Below, piece after piece: positions 18,073 through 25,935 of a stretch of 55,923 nt of DNA (positions are counted from its first letter, which is position 1; every line of letters begins with the position of its first letter). The notes beneath the pieces are model-generated. The model was not told the DNA's origin and did not search any database. It saw only the letters and a program-made list of their open reading frames with translations. Both the position numbers and the translations under genes were made by a program. The DNA is taken from the NCBI GenBank assembly GCA_964492245.1, contig CAZBJJ010000009.1:1-55923 (forward strand), in the 5' to 3' direction. Source of the DNA: CAZBJJ01 sp964492245 (GTDB taxonomy: Bacteria; Spirochaetota; Spirochaetia; Treponematales; Breznakiellaceae).

Positions 18073-18929
18073 GGTATCGCCCAAATGTCTTTAGAGTTTA
18101 CACTGATGGTGTTACAGCGCGCAAAGCCCAAGGAGGCGGCCAAGGCGCATCGGCTTGCATGTACCGCCATCGGTTTTATAACCGTCTCCAGATATAAAAA
18201 CTCTGACTCCTCCCTAGGGGCTAGGCCTGTGGCTAGGCCTGTGGCTAGGCCACAGGCCCTGTATAACTCGGTGGCCCTATTGGCCACCCCAGCGCGCGAA
18301 TCGAAGACCCTGGCCCTTCCTTGGGCCAGGGCTTGAAACTCTTCGGCCAAAAATAAAAAATGCGTACAGGCCAGCACAATGGCATCGCAATTGGCTGCCA
18401 GACAGGCCTGGACCGAGGGGCGAACAGCCTCTTCTCGCTCCTCTTTTGTAGAGTTTGTATAATGCTCTTCCACAAAGCTAACTAAATGGGGATCGGCAAA
18501 GGTAAAAAGGCGGGCATCGGGTGCATGCTTTTCCATTAAATCGTAAATATAGGGCTCGGCAATGGTCCGCTCGGTGGCAATAATGCCAATATTCCTGGTC
18601 TGCGAAAATTTCGCCGCTGGCTTAATTGCCGGCACCGTACCAACAAATTGAATACCCGCATACCTCTTGCGCAAAACATCGAGGGCAGAGACCGAAGCGG
18701 TGTTGCAGGCAATCACCACCAGACAGGGATTTACCTGCTTTAACAGGGCATCAATATTGCCGATTAAAATTCTTTGCAGGGTTTTGGCATCCTTCGAACC
18801 GTAGGGAAAATTGGCCGTGTCGGCCAGATATACCAGATGCGAGCACTGGGACTGTCGCAGGAATTCCGGACAGTGCGAAAGCCCCCCTATGCCTGAATCG
18901 AGAAAAACCACGGTACCCTCTGCCACCAT
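18069..18929 (-). CDS. murI: Glutamate racemase
   Basis: 286 residues from ATG at 18929. The catalytic residues are all visible: DSGIGG (D11, S12), ACNTAS (C75) and ACTH (C188, H190), with NFPYGSKD in between. MurI interconverts L- and D-glutamate for peptidoglycan synthesis in the cytoplasm. The start is fixed by an upstream GGAG and by the TGATG overlap with the zinc-ribbon gene; the open frame extends 33 codons further but is antisense-free noise. A 12-bp repeat near the C-terminus adds Ala-Thr-Gly-Leu units. Confidence 0.94.
   Translation of the reverse strand: MVAEGTVVFLDSGIGGLSHCPEFLRQSQCSHLVYLADTANFPYGSKDAKTLQRILIGNIDALLKQVNPCLVVIACNTASVSALDVLRKRYAGIQFVGTVPAIKPAAKFSQTRNIGIIATERTIAEPYIYDLMEKHAPDARLFTFADPHLVSFVEEHYTNSTKEEREEAVRPSVQACLAANCDAIVLACTHFLFLAEEFQALAQGRARVFDSRAGVANRATELYRACGLATGLATGLAPREESEFLYLETVIKPMAVHASRCALAASLGFARCNTISVNSKDIWAIP
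18221..18251 (-). repeat. 12-bp tandem repeat in murI
   Basis: CTAGGCCTGTGG occurs twice in tandem with a third partial copy. It encodes GLAT-GLAT-GLAP in a variable loop near the C-terminal end of MurI. Confidence 0.85.
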
Positions 18930-19219
18930 CAGTCTCCAAAAAGGGCAGAAAAAGCGTCTCGTGCCTCGTGCGCTTTCTGTGTTCCGCCGGCCATGTTGGC
19001 AGATGCCTCGGTATTCAACGAAAACCAATCACAAAAATTTGAGCGCTCTTTATCTTGCACAAAGTCGCTATTGGGTTCCCGACACATAGAACTCTTTGTG
19101 CTGTCGTAGTGGCGACAGTTCCGACAGGAGCGCAGGTCCTTGCCACAATAGGGGCACTGCGCAGAGCGGGAAATTGGCATATTGACAATATCGGACCTTG
19201 TACCACAGTTCCAGCACAT
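18929..19219 (-). CDS. Small zinc-ribbon protein
   Basis: 96 residues with three Cys pairs: CWNCG at the N-terminus, CPYCG near residue 22 and CRNCRHYD near 33, followed by a lone Cys (MCREPN) and a charged tail. This predicts two zinc-binding knuckles. The ATG at 19219 is chosen because GGAGG lies 6 bases upstream (19230-19226); a longer frame from 19246 would swallow the SD and the -10. It leads the murI-rsgA-mutS2 operon with a TGATG overlap to murI. Function unknown; a nucleic-acid or regulatory role is only a guess. Confidence 0.75.
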   Translation of the reverse strand: MCWNCGTRSDIVNMPISRSAQCPYCGKDLRSCRNCRHYDSTKSSMCREPNSDFVQDKERSNFCDWFSLNTEASANMAGGTQKAHEARDAFSALFGD

Positions 19220-19236
19220 ACGAGACCTCCACGGCA

Positions 19237-19245
19237 AGTATAACA
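19237..19245 (-). promoter_or_regulatory. Extended -10 promoter upstream of zinc ribbon-murI operon
   Basis: The minus strand reads TGTTATACT, a TGn plus TATACT extended -10, about 18 bases before the chosen ATG. No clear -35 is seen. The predicted leader is very short and begins almost at the GGAGG. Confidence 0.4.
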
Positions 19246-19285
19246 TATATCAATTTCAAAAGGAATAATCGCTTAGGCCCTTTGA

Positions 19286-19314
19286 TTGCGTTTTACTAAA
19301 AAAAAGATTATAAC
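19286..19314 (+). promoter_or_regulatory. Promoter of pentapeptide gene, leaderless geometry
   Basis: TTGCGT (19286-19291), a 17-base spacer and TATAAC (19309-19314). The ATG at 19321 begins 7 bases after the -10, at the expected transcription start, and has no SD. Confidence 0.5.
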
Positions 19315-19320
19315 TAAGAC

Positions 19321-19908
19321 ATGTTTGCCTTTACCGAATGTGCTGCTGGCTGTGGCAGGCCTGTTTTAACGGGCTCATCGACCTGTGCCCTCCACAGCAA
19401 GGACAAAAGTTTCGAGGCCCAGCGAATAATCGAATTAATTGCCAGCGACACCCGCATAAAAAATCTAAATGCCTCGCAATTAGTCTTTGAAGAGGTCGAT
19501 TTTTCTGGGCGCGAGTGGTACGGCTGCTCCTTCCAGGAGTGCACCTTTACCCGCTGCCTCTTTACCTCCAGCCTAATGCGCCTTTGCTTTTTCGATTTTG
19601 CTTTTTTCAAGGCCACCGATTTTTCAAAATCCGATATTCTTTTTTCCTCTTTTTCGGCCTGCAGTTTTAACGACAGCAGTTTCGAAGGCTCCGAGCTCAT
19701 CCATACAAATTTTAATGGCAGCAGATTACAATCGGTAACACTGTCGAACTGCGACCTGTACAATAGCCGCTTTATTAAATCCAATATGAAGGCGGTAGAT
19801 ATAATTGATAGCAATATTAAAAAAACCACCTTTGTCCAGAGCCAGCGGGAAGAGGTAAATTTTAAATCTTCGAACACGGCCGAAGCAATTTTTGAATGGA
19901 GAGGCTAG
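19321..19908 (+). CDS. Pentapeptide-repeat protein with N-terminal Cys/His knuckle
   Basis: 195 residues. The first 26 residues hold a possible zinc site (C7, C11, C23, H26 in ECAAGCGRP... CALH). From about residue 48 onward there are roughly 25 pentapeptide repeats of the A(D/N)LxX type with many central F and L residues (VFEEVDFSGREWYGCSFQEC, FSKSDILFSSF, FNDSSFEGSEL), predicting a right-handed quadrilateral beta-helix. There is no signal peptide. Some pentapeptide proteins mimic DNA and protect gyrase; there is no direct evidence for that here. It is followed after 1 base by a metallo-beta-lactamase-fold gene, so the two are probably co-transcribed. Confidence 0.85.
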   Translation: MFAFTECAAGCGRPVLTGSSTCALHSKDKSFEAQRIIELIASDTRIKNLNASQLVFEEVDFSGREWYGCSFQECTFTRCLFTSSLMRLCFFDFAFFKATDFSKSDILFSSFSACSFNDSSFEGSELIHTNFNGSRLQSVTLSNCDLYNSRFIKSNMKAVDIIDSNIKKTTFVQSQREEVNFKSSNTAEAIFEWRG

Positions 19909-19909
19909 C

Positions 19910-20539
19910 ATGAAGGTCTTTTTTCATCTCTGCAGCATGGGTTTTTCCAATTGCTATATCCTGGGCACCGACAACGGCATAGACACAAACAGGACGCCAC
20001 AGGCCCTCATTATCGATCCAGGCTGTATGGACATTGCTATTTTAGATATTATAGAGAAAAACAATTACCAGGTTGTTGGCATTTTAATTACCCACGACCA
20101 CGACAGCCATGTGGCCGGCCTTAAAACCCTTAAAAAAATCTACGACGCCCCCATATATGCCGGCGATCCAACTGTCTGCGAAGAGGGGGCCAATATAATT
20201 CACGATGGCGATTCCTTTAAATTGGGTTTTTTTGAGGTGGAGGTTTTCAATATTCCTGGGCATACCTCGGACTCAATGGTATATAAAATCGACCGCCTTC
20301 TTTTTACTGGCGACGTCTTAACAGCGGGCCTTATTGGCTCTACCCAGAGCGACTATGGTCGCAGTGTGCAAAACACCATGATTCGCTCTAAAATTTTATC
20401 ACTTCCGGGGAACCTTACTATTTTTCCCGGCCATGGCCCGCCTACCAGCCTAGAGACCGAACGTCAATTTAATATTGGCCTTGAAGAGGCAGAAAAGGCT
20501 GGACAACGGCGTGCCAGCATGTTGCGCGATTTTTGGTAA
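19910..20539 (+). CDS. Metallo-beta-lactamase-fold hydrolase (glyoxalase II-like)
   Basis: 209 residues from ATG at 19910, with GGAGAGG just upstream; a TTG at 19892 would be the longer form. The fold motifs are THDHDSHVAG (about residue 65), IPGHTSDSM (about 120), LLFTGDVL (about 137) and FPGHGPPT (about 177). In the first motif the usual H-x-H-x-D-H reads H-D-H-D-S-H, so the Asp that normally ligates the second metal is Ser, with an Asp one place earlier. The family includes hydroxyacylglutathione and other thioester hydrolases. A cytoplasmic hydrolase is likely; the substrate is unknown. Confidence 0.85.
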   Translation: MKVFFHLCSMGFSNCYILGTDNGIDTNRTPQALIIDPGCMDIAILDIIEKNNYQVVGILITHDHDSHVAGLKTLKKIYDAPIYAGDPTVCEEGANIIHDGDSFKLGFFEVEVFNIPGHTSDSMVYKIDRLLFTGDVLTAGLIGSTQSDYGRSVQNTMIRSKILSLPGNLTIFPGHGPPTSLETERQFNIGLEEAEKAGQRRASMLRDFW

Positions 20540-20560
20540 TTCGGCTATATACCCCTGTCA

Positions 20561-20615
20561 AACCCTGCACTAAGTTAATAGCAGGGTAACCCTGCACCAA
20601 GACAGGTGCAGGGTT
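20561..20615. terminator. Overlapping stem-loops between MBL gene and purine permease
   Basis: A perfect 11-bp stem (AACCCTGCACC / GGTGCAGGGTT, 20588-20598 and 20605-20615) with a 6-base loop. It overlaps a second stem ACCCTGC / GCAGGGT (20562-20568 and 20581-20587). It lies between convergent genes. No T tract follows on either strand, so any termination may be Rho-assisted or the structure may protect the 3' end. Confidence 0.55.
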
Positions 20616-20628
20616 CGGTAAACTAGTT
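20603..20628 (-). repeat. 26-bp dispersed repeat, copy 1 (3' end of permease)
   Basis: A 26-base segment (CAGGTGCA... GGTAAACTAGTT) matches 39392-39417 at 25 of 26 positions. It covers the stop codon of the purine permease and includes the palindrome TAAACTAGTTTA. Confidence 0.85.
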
Positions 20629-21915
20629 TATGATGTGTTTTAAAATAAAGAAGACGCCCACAATCCAGGTGACAATGGGAATATCCTTGAATTTGCCGTT
20701 GATTGCCTTAAGCAAAATAAAGCTTACAACACCGAAAATAAGCCCTTCGGCAATGCTGTAGGCCAAAGGCATCATAATAATGGTAAGAAAGGCGGGAATT
20801 GCCTCGGTATAGTCGTCTAAATCGATATCCTTAATGGGGCTCATCATAAAAAGCCCAACGAGAATAAGGGCCGGCGCAGTTGCCGCACCGGGAATTAAAA
20901 GGAAGATGGGCGAAAGAAATAGGGCCAGGCCAAACATTAAAGCTGTGGTTACCGCAGTAAGGCCAGTTCGTCCGCCCTCGGCTACGCCAGAGGCAGATTC
21001 GACATAGGAGGTAACCGTACTCGTACCCAGAGCAGCACCTGCAATGGTACCAACAGCATCTGCCAAAAGGGCAAACTTTACCTTGGGAATATCGCCCTTG
21101 GCATCGGTTAAGCCAGCCTTTGTGGCAACACCGACAAGGGTGCCCACTGTGTCGAAGAGGTCAACAAAGAGGAAGGTAAAAAAGAGGACAAAAAAATCGA
21201 AGGTAAAGATATTTTGGAATTCAAATTTACAGAAAATAGGGGCCTCGGGGAGTCTTGCCAGCGAAAAGTCTCCAGGTATGCTGGTAATGCCAAAGGGAAT
21301 GCCTATTACCGTAGTGGCCAAAATACCAATAAGCAGGGCGCCCTTTACCCTGTAGGCCAGGAGGACACCGGTAAGAACTAAACCAATAAGGGCTAAAAGT
21401 CCCGTTCCGCCGGTAATATTGCCTAGGGCAACGACAGTGTCCTCATTACTTACGATAATACCTGCATTCTGCAGCCCAATAAAGGCGATAAAAAGCCCAA
21501 TACCCACGGCAACAGCTTTTTTAAGGTTTTCGGGGATAGATTTTATAATTGCCTCGCGAATGTTCAAAAGGCTCATGCCAATAAACACAACACCTTCTAA
21601 AAGAACGGCGGTAAGGGCAAGTTGCCAGGAATAGCCCATGCCAAGGACAACCGTAAAGGCAAAAAAAGCGTTTAAACCCATGCCAGGGGCCAGGGCGACC
21701 GGCAGGTTTGCGGTTAGTCCCATAACCAGGGTGGCAATAAGGGCCGAAAGAGCCGTGGCAGTAAAGACACCGCCAATGGGCATACCAGTAGCCGAAAGAA
21801 TACCGGGGTTTACCGCCAAGATATATGCCATGGTCATAAAGGTGGTGAGTCCGGCAACCACTTCGGTGCGGACATTCGTCCTGTGTTCAGAAAGCTTGAA
21901 CAGTTTTTCTAGCAT
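20623..21915 (-). CDS. NCS2 family purine (guanine/hypoxanthine/adenine-type) permease
   Basis: 430 residues with about 12-14 hydrophobic helices. It shows the AzgA/PbuG branch signatures near the start (VVAGLTTFMTMAYILAVNPGIL), GMGLNAFFAF and DLFDTVGTLVGVATKAG. These transporters take up purine bases with protons through the inner membrane. The ATG at 21915 follows GGAGG with 5 bases spacing; the frame extends four codons to a TTG at 21927, which would include the SD. It is monocistronic with its own strong promoter; no purine riboswitch fits in the roughly 25-base leader. Specificity among guanine, hypoxanthine and adenine is not decidable. Confidence 0.93.
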   Translation of the reverse strand: MLEKLFKLSEHRTNVRTEVVAGLTTFMTMAYILAVNPGILSATGMPIGGVFTATALSALIATLVMGLTANLPVALAPGMGLNAFFAFTVVLGMGYSWQLALTAVLLEGVVFIGMSLLNIREAIIKSIPENLKKAVAVGIGLFIAFIGLQNAGIIVSNEDTVVALGNITGGTGLLALIGLVLTGVLLAYRVKGALLIGILATTVIGIPFGITSIPGDFSLARLPEAPIFCKFEFQNIFTFDFFVLFFTFLFVDLFDTVGTLVGVATKAGLTDAKGDIPKVKFALLADAVGTIAGAALGTSTVTSYVESASGVAEGGRTGLTAVTTALMFGLALFLSPIFLLIPGAATAPALILVGLFMMSPIKDIDLDDYTEAIPAFLTIIMMPLAYSIAEGLIFGVVSFILLKAINGKFKDIPIVTWIVGVFFILKHIIN

Positions 21916-21945
21916 TTCTTCCTCCAAAGAATTTTCTTCCCTTTT

Positions 21946-21974
21946 GTATTACCCCACTTTTAAAGGGCTGTCAA
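21946..21974 (-). promoter_or_regulatory. Strong sigma70-type promoter of the purine permease
   Basis: The minus strand reads TTGACA (21974-21969), a 17-base spacer and TAATAC (21951-21946). The predicted start near 21939 gives a leader of about 25 bases holding the GGAGG. Confidence 0.8.
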
Positions 21975-22017
21975 TCGAATTTACTGCTCTAAACACCAGC
22001 GAACCCAGCGCCAATCG

Positions 22018-22046
22018 TGGACCTTCCGCGAATATTTCGATATAAT
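22018..22046 (+). promoter_or_regulatory. Promoter of COG2426-uvrD operon, leaderless geometry
   Basis: TGGACC (22018-22023), a 17-base spacer and a perfect TATAAT (22041-22046). The ATG at 22054 lies 7 bases beyond, at the expected transcription start, and no SD precedes it. Confidence 0.6.
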
Positions 22047-22053
22047 CCCAAAA

Positions 22054-22542
22054 ATGAGTGTTTGGGACTATGTAATTGCCGTTGTGCTTTCGCTCCTGCC
22101 AATTTCGGAGCTGCGGGGAGCTATTCCCTGGGCCCTGGCCCGGGGCATGCCTTGGCCGGGCGCCTATGCATTGTGCGTGGGGGCAAATGCCCTTGTCGCC
22201 CCCCTGGCCTGGCTTTTCTTAAATTCGCTACATCGGCTGTTTTTAAAAATGGCCTGGTACAGCACTGTCTTTGCCCGTTTTGTGGCAAAGACACAGAAAA
22301 AAATTGGCCCCCAAGTGGAGCGCTGGGGCTGGCTGGGCATTGCCGTCTTTATTGCCATCCCCCTGCCCATTACCGGGGCCTGGACCGGCAGCCTTGGCGC
22401 CTGGCTTTTAGGCCTGGGCAAGCGCAAAACATTTTTAGCGGCCAGCCTGGGCGTAATCGTGGCGGGGATAATTGTCAGCCTCGTGGTAATGCTGGGGCTC
22501 TCGGCTTTTTCAGTGTTTTTAGGAAGGGCACCGCTCAATTGA
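22054..22542 (+). CDS. COG2426 / Sm_multidrug_ex family membrane protein
   Basis: 162 residues with about four membrane segments and the family signatures SLLPISELRGAIPWALARG at the N-terminus and IPLPITGAWTGSLGAWLLGL near residue 105. The family is annotated as putative small multidrug export, but its transport role is not established. It is the first gene of a two-gene operon: its TGA stop overlaps the uvrD start as TTGA. Coupling of this membrane protein to a repair helicase looks like simple co-transcription. Confidence 0.85.
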   Translation: MSVWDYVIAVVLSLLPISELRGAIPWALARGMPWPGAYALCVGANALVAPLAWLFLNSLHRLFLKMAWYSTVFARFVAKTQKKIGPQVERWGWLGIAVFIAIPLPITGAWTGSLGAWLLGLGKRKTFLAASLGVIVAGIIVSLVVMLGLSAFSVFLGRAPLN

Positions 22543-24557
22543 TAGCTACAAAGAGCCCAATCGAAGATCTCAATGCCATGCAGGCAAAGGCCGTTACCTG
22601 CATCGAAGGCCCCGTACTCATTGTGGCCGGAGCCGGCTCGGGCAAGACCCGGGTAATTACCAGCCGCATTGCCTATATGCTGGAAAAGGGCATTGCGCAG
22701 TCGAATATTTTAGCCCTCACCTTTACCAACAAGGCGGCCCGCGAAATGCAGGATCGCGTGCGCAGCCTTACCGGTAAAAAATTGCAAAACCTAAGTATTA
22801 GCACCTTTCATGCCTTTGGCGTTAAACTCCTTCGCGAGCATATCGAAAGGCTGGGCTACCGAAGCAATTTTTCAATATACGACGAGACGGATCGAAATCA
22901 GCTTTTAAAAGAATCACTGCGCGAGACAGGCTTTTCGCCCGACTCGGTGGATCTTTGGGAGCTGGGCCAGCTGTTTTCATCAATTAAAACGGGCATGGCT
23001 TCTTGGCAGGACAGGGAAAACGACCAATGGCAAAGGGTCTATAGCGAATATCAGTCCAGCTTAAAGGTCTACAATGCGGTAGACTTCGACGACCTGCTCA
23101 GCCTGCCCTTGGAACTGCTACAGAGCCAGGGCGAGCTGCTCGCTGCAATTAAAAAGCGCTACCGCTACATAATGGTCGACGAGTTCCAGGACACCAGTTT
23201 AATACAATACCGCCTATTGCGCCTTTTAGCCGATAAAAACATCTGCGTAGTTGGCGACGACGACCAGTCAATTTATTCCTGGCGGGGGGCCAATTATCAG
23301 AATCTTCTCAATTTTGAAACCGATTTTCCCGAGCTCGTCGAAATAAAATTGGAACAAAATTACCGCTCGACCTCCACTATTTTAAAGGCTGCCAATGGCC
23401 TTATTTCCCACAATAAAAACCGCAAAAGCAAAAAACTCTGGAGCGGCAAGGGCGAGGGCCGACCAATCGAGGTCTTCTATCCCGAAAACGAAGCCACAGA
23501 GGCCGAATTTGTGGCAAACAGAATTAAAACATTGATGATGACCGAGGGCCGTGCCTATGCCGACTTTGGCGTTCTAACTCGCACCAATACAATGAGTCGG
23601 TTTTTAGAAGAGGCTTTTTTAGCGCACAATATTCCCTACCGCGTCTCCGGTGGCGAAAGCTTTTTTCAAAAAAAAGAAATTAAGGATGTTATCAGCTATC
23701 TTCGCATTATTGCAAACTCCGACGACGACATCAATTTACTGCGCATTATCAATACGCCCCGAAGGGGGCTGGGCAAGGCCAGCATTAAATTGCTCATGGA
23801 CCGGGCGCGCGCACGAAAAGCCAGCCTTTGGGATGCAATGACCTCTTTGCGCTATGCGAATGACAGTCTTTTTCCCGAAAAGGGGCGCATAGATGTGGAT
23901 GGCTTTATGACCCTTATCGAATATTTCAGGGCCGAAATGCTGGGCAAACGGGGCCTAGCCAAAAAAGTGCGTATGCTTGTGGACAATATCGACTATTTTT
24001 CCTACCTTGTCAGCGAATACCCCAAAAAGGAAAAGGCTGCCCGCTGGCGTTTTTTAAATATCGAGCATTTTATCCGCTTTATCGAAACCTGGGAAAACGA
24101 TCCCGACAATATGGACCCCAGCCTCTTTGCCTGGCTAAACCGCATCAGCCTTATTACCCGCGACGATGGCGAAGACGAAGAGGGCAAGGTAAATTTGATG
24201 ACCATTCACGCCTCTAAGGGCCTGGAATTTCCCGTTGTCTTTATTGCCGGCGCAGAAGAGGGCATTATTCCCCATGCGCGCAGCTTAGAGGAAAATGCGG
24301 AAAACATCGAAGAGGAGCGACGCCTTTTTTATGTGGCCATTACCCGGGCCCAGGAAAAGCTTTTTATTACCAGCTGCCAGCGGCGCCGGCGCATACAGAC
24401 CGTGGTCGATGCCAGCCCCTCCCCCTTCCTCGAAGAGATACCCCAAGATCTTGTGCTCTACCACGACCCCAGCAGCGACCAAGATGCCGGCAGCCCCGAG
24501 GCGGCAAAGTCCTGGTTTAAACTGATGCGCGACAAATTTGGCTTTGTAGAGGACTAG
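22539..24557 (+). CDS. pcrA: UvrD/PcrA-type DNA helicase
   Basis: 672 residues from TTG at 22539, chosen because it overlaps the upstream stop (TTGA), follows GGAAGG and places the Q motif LNAMQAKAV at residue 11; the open frame further upstream is only antigenic to the membrane gene. Motifs: Walker A AGAGSGKT (30-37), DEFQDTSLIQYRLL, GDDDQSIYSWRGA, LEQNYRST, MTIHASKGLEFPVVF and FYVAITRAQEKL. This SF1A helicase removes RecA and stalled complexes and acts in excision repair. The C-terminus lacks the Tudor-like tail of long PcrA proteins. It converges with mutY across a 13-base gap. Confidence 0.94.
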   Translation: MIATKSPIEDLNAMQAKAVTCIEGPVLIVAGAGSGKTRVITSRIAYMLEKGIAQSNILALTFTNKAAREMQDRVRSLTGKKLQNLSISTFHAFGVKLLREHIERLGYRSNFSIYDETDRNQLLKESLRETGFSPDSVDLWELGQLFSSIKTGMASWQDRENDQWQRVYSEYQSSLKVYNAVDFDDLLSLPLELLQSQGELLAAIKKRYRYIMVDEFQDTSLIQYRLLRLLADKNICVVGDDDQSIYSWRGANYQNLLNFETDFPELVEIKLEQNYRSTSTILKAANGLISHNKNRKSKKLWSGKGEGRPIEVFYPENEATEAEFVANRIKTLMMTEGRAYADFGVLTRTNTMSRFLEEAFLAHNIPYRVSGGESFFQKKEIKDVISYLRIIANSDDDINLLRIINTPRRGLGKASIKLLMDRARARKASLWDAMTSLRYANDSLFPEKGRIDVDGFMTLIEYFRAEMLGKRGLAKKVRMLVDNIDYFSYLVSEYPKKEKAARWRFLNIEHFIRFIETWENDPDNMDPSLFAWLNRISLITRDDGEDEEGKVNLMTIHASKGLEFPVVFIAGAEEGIIPHARSLEENAENIEEERRLFYVAITRAQEKLFITSCQRRRRIQTVVDASPSPFLEEIPQDLVLYHDPSSDQDAGSPEAAKSWFKLMRDKFGFVED

Positions 24558-24570
24558 CTAAAACTTTTTG

Positions 24571-25377
24571 TCAATCGGCAATTGTATAGGTCTTGCCGTT
24601 ATAATTGATAAGCCCCTCGCGAACAAGGCCTTCCAGGGCGGCCTGTACCCTCTTTGCCTCGTAGGGAAGCTGCTCAAGGATAAATGCAAGCTCCTGGGGG
24701 CCCTTTTCTGCCAACTCTCGCACGAGGGCCCCCCGAGCTTGGCGCACCGAGCCCTCGAAGCGGCTTTGGCGCGTGTAATGCGCACTCTGGCGCGAAGGGT
24801 TTTTGCGCAGGGCCTTTAACTGCACCCCATAGTCCATAAGGGCATAGTACCAGGTGCGCGGGTCTTCGAGCCACAGGCTCTCTTTTATCAAAGGCATAAT
24901 ATCGCGGTCGTGCACGTCTTTGGCATCTTTAAAGAAAAAATGCAAAAACACCGAGCGGATATTTGTTTCGATTATCACTTCCGGCCGCCCGTATGCAAAA
25001 CAGGCCACCGCACCCGCTGTATATGGGCCAAAACCCGGTAGGCTTTTAAGGACGGCGACCTCTTTAGGAACCTGCCCGCCAAAGTCGGTACAAATTTTCT
25101 TTGCTGTCTCCAGTAAAAAGCGGGCCCTTCGGTTATAGCCAAGGCCCGACCAGGCCAAGAGCACCTCGGTCAGGCTCGCCTTGGCCAGGGCGCAGGGGCT
25201 GGGCCAGCGCTCCAGCCAGGCCTGCCAATAATTGAGAACCCGATCTATCTGGGTCTGCTGCAGCATAATTTCCGAAACCACAATTGCCCAGGGGTCGCCA
25301 TGGTAGCGCCAGGGCAGGCTGCGCCCCTGGGCGCGAAAATTCATCAATATAATATTGCGAAACTCATCCATTGTCAT
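24571..25377 (-). CDS. mutY: MutY-like A/G-specific adenine glycosylase lacking the FeS cluster
   Basis: 268 residues. The catalytic Glu is present in VVSEIMLQQTQ (E36) and the helix-hairpin-helix in LPGFGPYTAG (113-122). The HhH-GPD Asp is replaced by Glu (IIETNIRSV, E137), the four Cys of the FeS cluster are absent, and there is no NUDIX-like 8-oxoG domain; instead NPSRQSAHYTRQSRFEGS leads to a short winged-helix-like tail. I recall a subfamily of COG1194 with these traits in anaerobes. Expected role: removal of adenine opposite oxidised guanine, with altered recognition. It begins 3 bases after the stop of the kinase-like gene. Confidence 0.85.
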   Translation of the reverse strand: MTMDEFRNIILMNFRAQGRSLPWRYHGDPWAIVVSEIMLQQTQIDRVLNYWQAWLERWPSPCALAKASLTEVLLAWSGLGYNRRARFLLETAKKICTDFGGQVPKEVAVLKSLPGFGPYTAGAVACFAYGRPEVIIETNIRSVFLHFFFKDAKDVHDRDIMPLIKESLWLEDPRTWYYALMDYGVQLKALRKNPSRQSAHYTRQSRFEGSVRQARGALVRELAEKGPQELAFILEQLPYEAKRVQAALEGLVREGLINYNGKTYTIAD

Positions 25378-25380
25378 GAA

Positions 25381-25935
25381 CTAGGGCGCACAATTACAGG
25401 GAAGGTCTGGAAAGTCCCGGCGAATTTTATCGCAGATAAGCTGGACTATCTCTTGCACATCCAAATTATCGGTTTCGATAATTAAATCGGCAAAATCGTG
25501 GCGGTGGTTGTCGATGCCATAGAGTTTTTTATAGCGGGCCGTGTCCTTTGCATCGCGAATGCGGGTAAAGTCGGCAATTTCCTGGATATTGCCCCCCTCC
25601 CGCCGGTGAATGCGCTGCGCCCGCACCTGCTCGCTGGCATTCAGCCAAATTTTTAAATCGGCCTCCTCGAGCATCCATATTGCTAGGCGCGAACCGAGCA
25701 CGCAGGAGCCCTCCTGTCTGGCCAAGTCTACCTGCCGGCGATCCACCTCGAGGTCCCACCAACTGTCTTCGTTCGCAAGCTTAAGGGCCTCGTTAAAAGA
25801 AATATTCTGCTCTTCGGCCAGGCTTCTAAAGGTAAAATTGATAAAGCGAAAAGCCAGGCGTTCGGCTAGATGGCGGCTCACGCTCGTATTACCGCACCCA
25901 CTCCTTCCCGAAATGGCAATTTTAATCGACCTCAT
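25381..25935 (-). CDS. Cytidylate kinase-like P-loop protein
   Basis: 184 residues. The N-terminus (IAISGRSGCGNTSVSRHLAERL) has the shape of a Cmk-type P-loop, but the Lys is Asn (GRSGCGNTS, N16). Downstream are the NMP-binding-like region (DLEVDRRQVDLARQEGSCVLGSR), a LID-type segment (RIHRREGG... RIRDAKDTARYKKLYGID) and the terminal DLIIETDNLDVQEIV seen in Cmk-like proteins. A kinase on CMP or another small phosphate acceptor is the best guess, although the Walker Lys is missing. It overlaps yicC by ATGA, within a murC-yicC-kinase-mutY operon. Confidence 0.75.
   Translation of the reverse strand: MRSIKIAISGRSGCGNTSVSRHLAERLAFRFINFTFRSLAEEQNISFNEALKLANEDSWWDLEVDRRQVDLARQEGSCVLGSRLAIWMLEEADLKIWLNASEQVRAQRIHRREGGNIQEIADFTRIRDAKDTARYKKLYGIDNHRHDFADLIIETDNLDVQEIVQLICDKIRRDFPDLPCNCAP

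Noticed and set aside
19314..19877. 187-residue minus-strand open frame opposite the pentapeptide gene
   Set aside because: Low-complexity, Lys/Arg/Ser-rich translation with no start signal; the plus-strand frame has clear repeats and a promoter.
21916..21945. Purine riboswitch upstream of the permease
   Set aside because: The promoter leaves a leader of only about 25 bases, too short for the aptamer.
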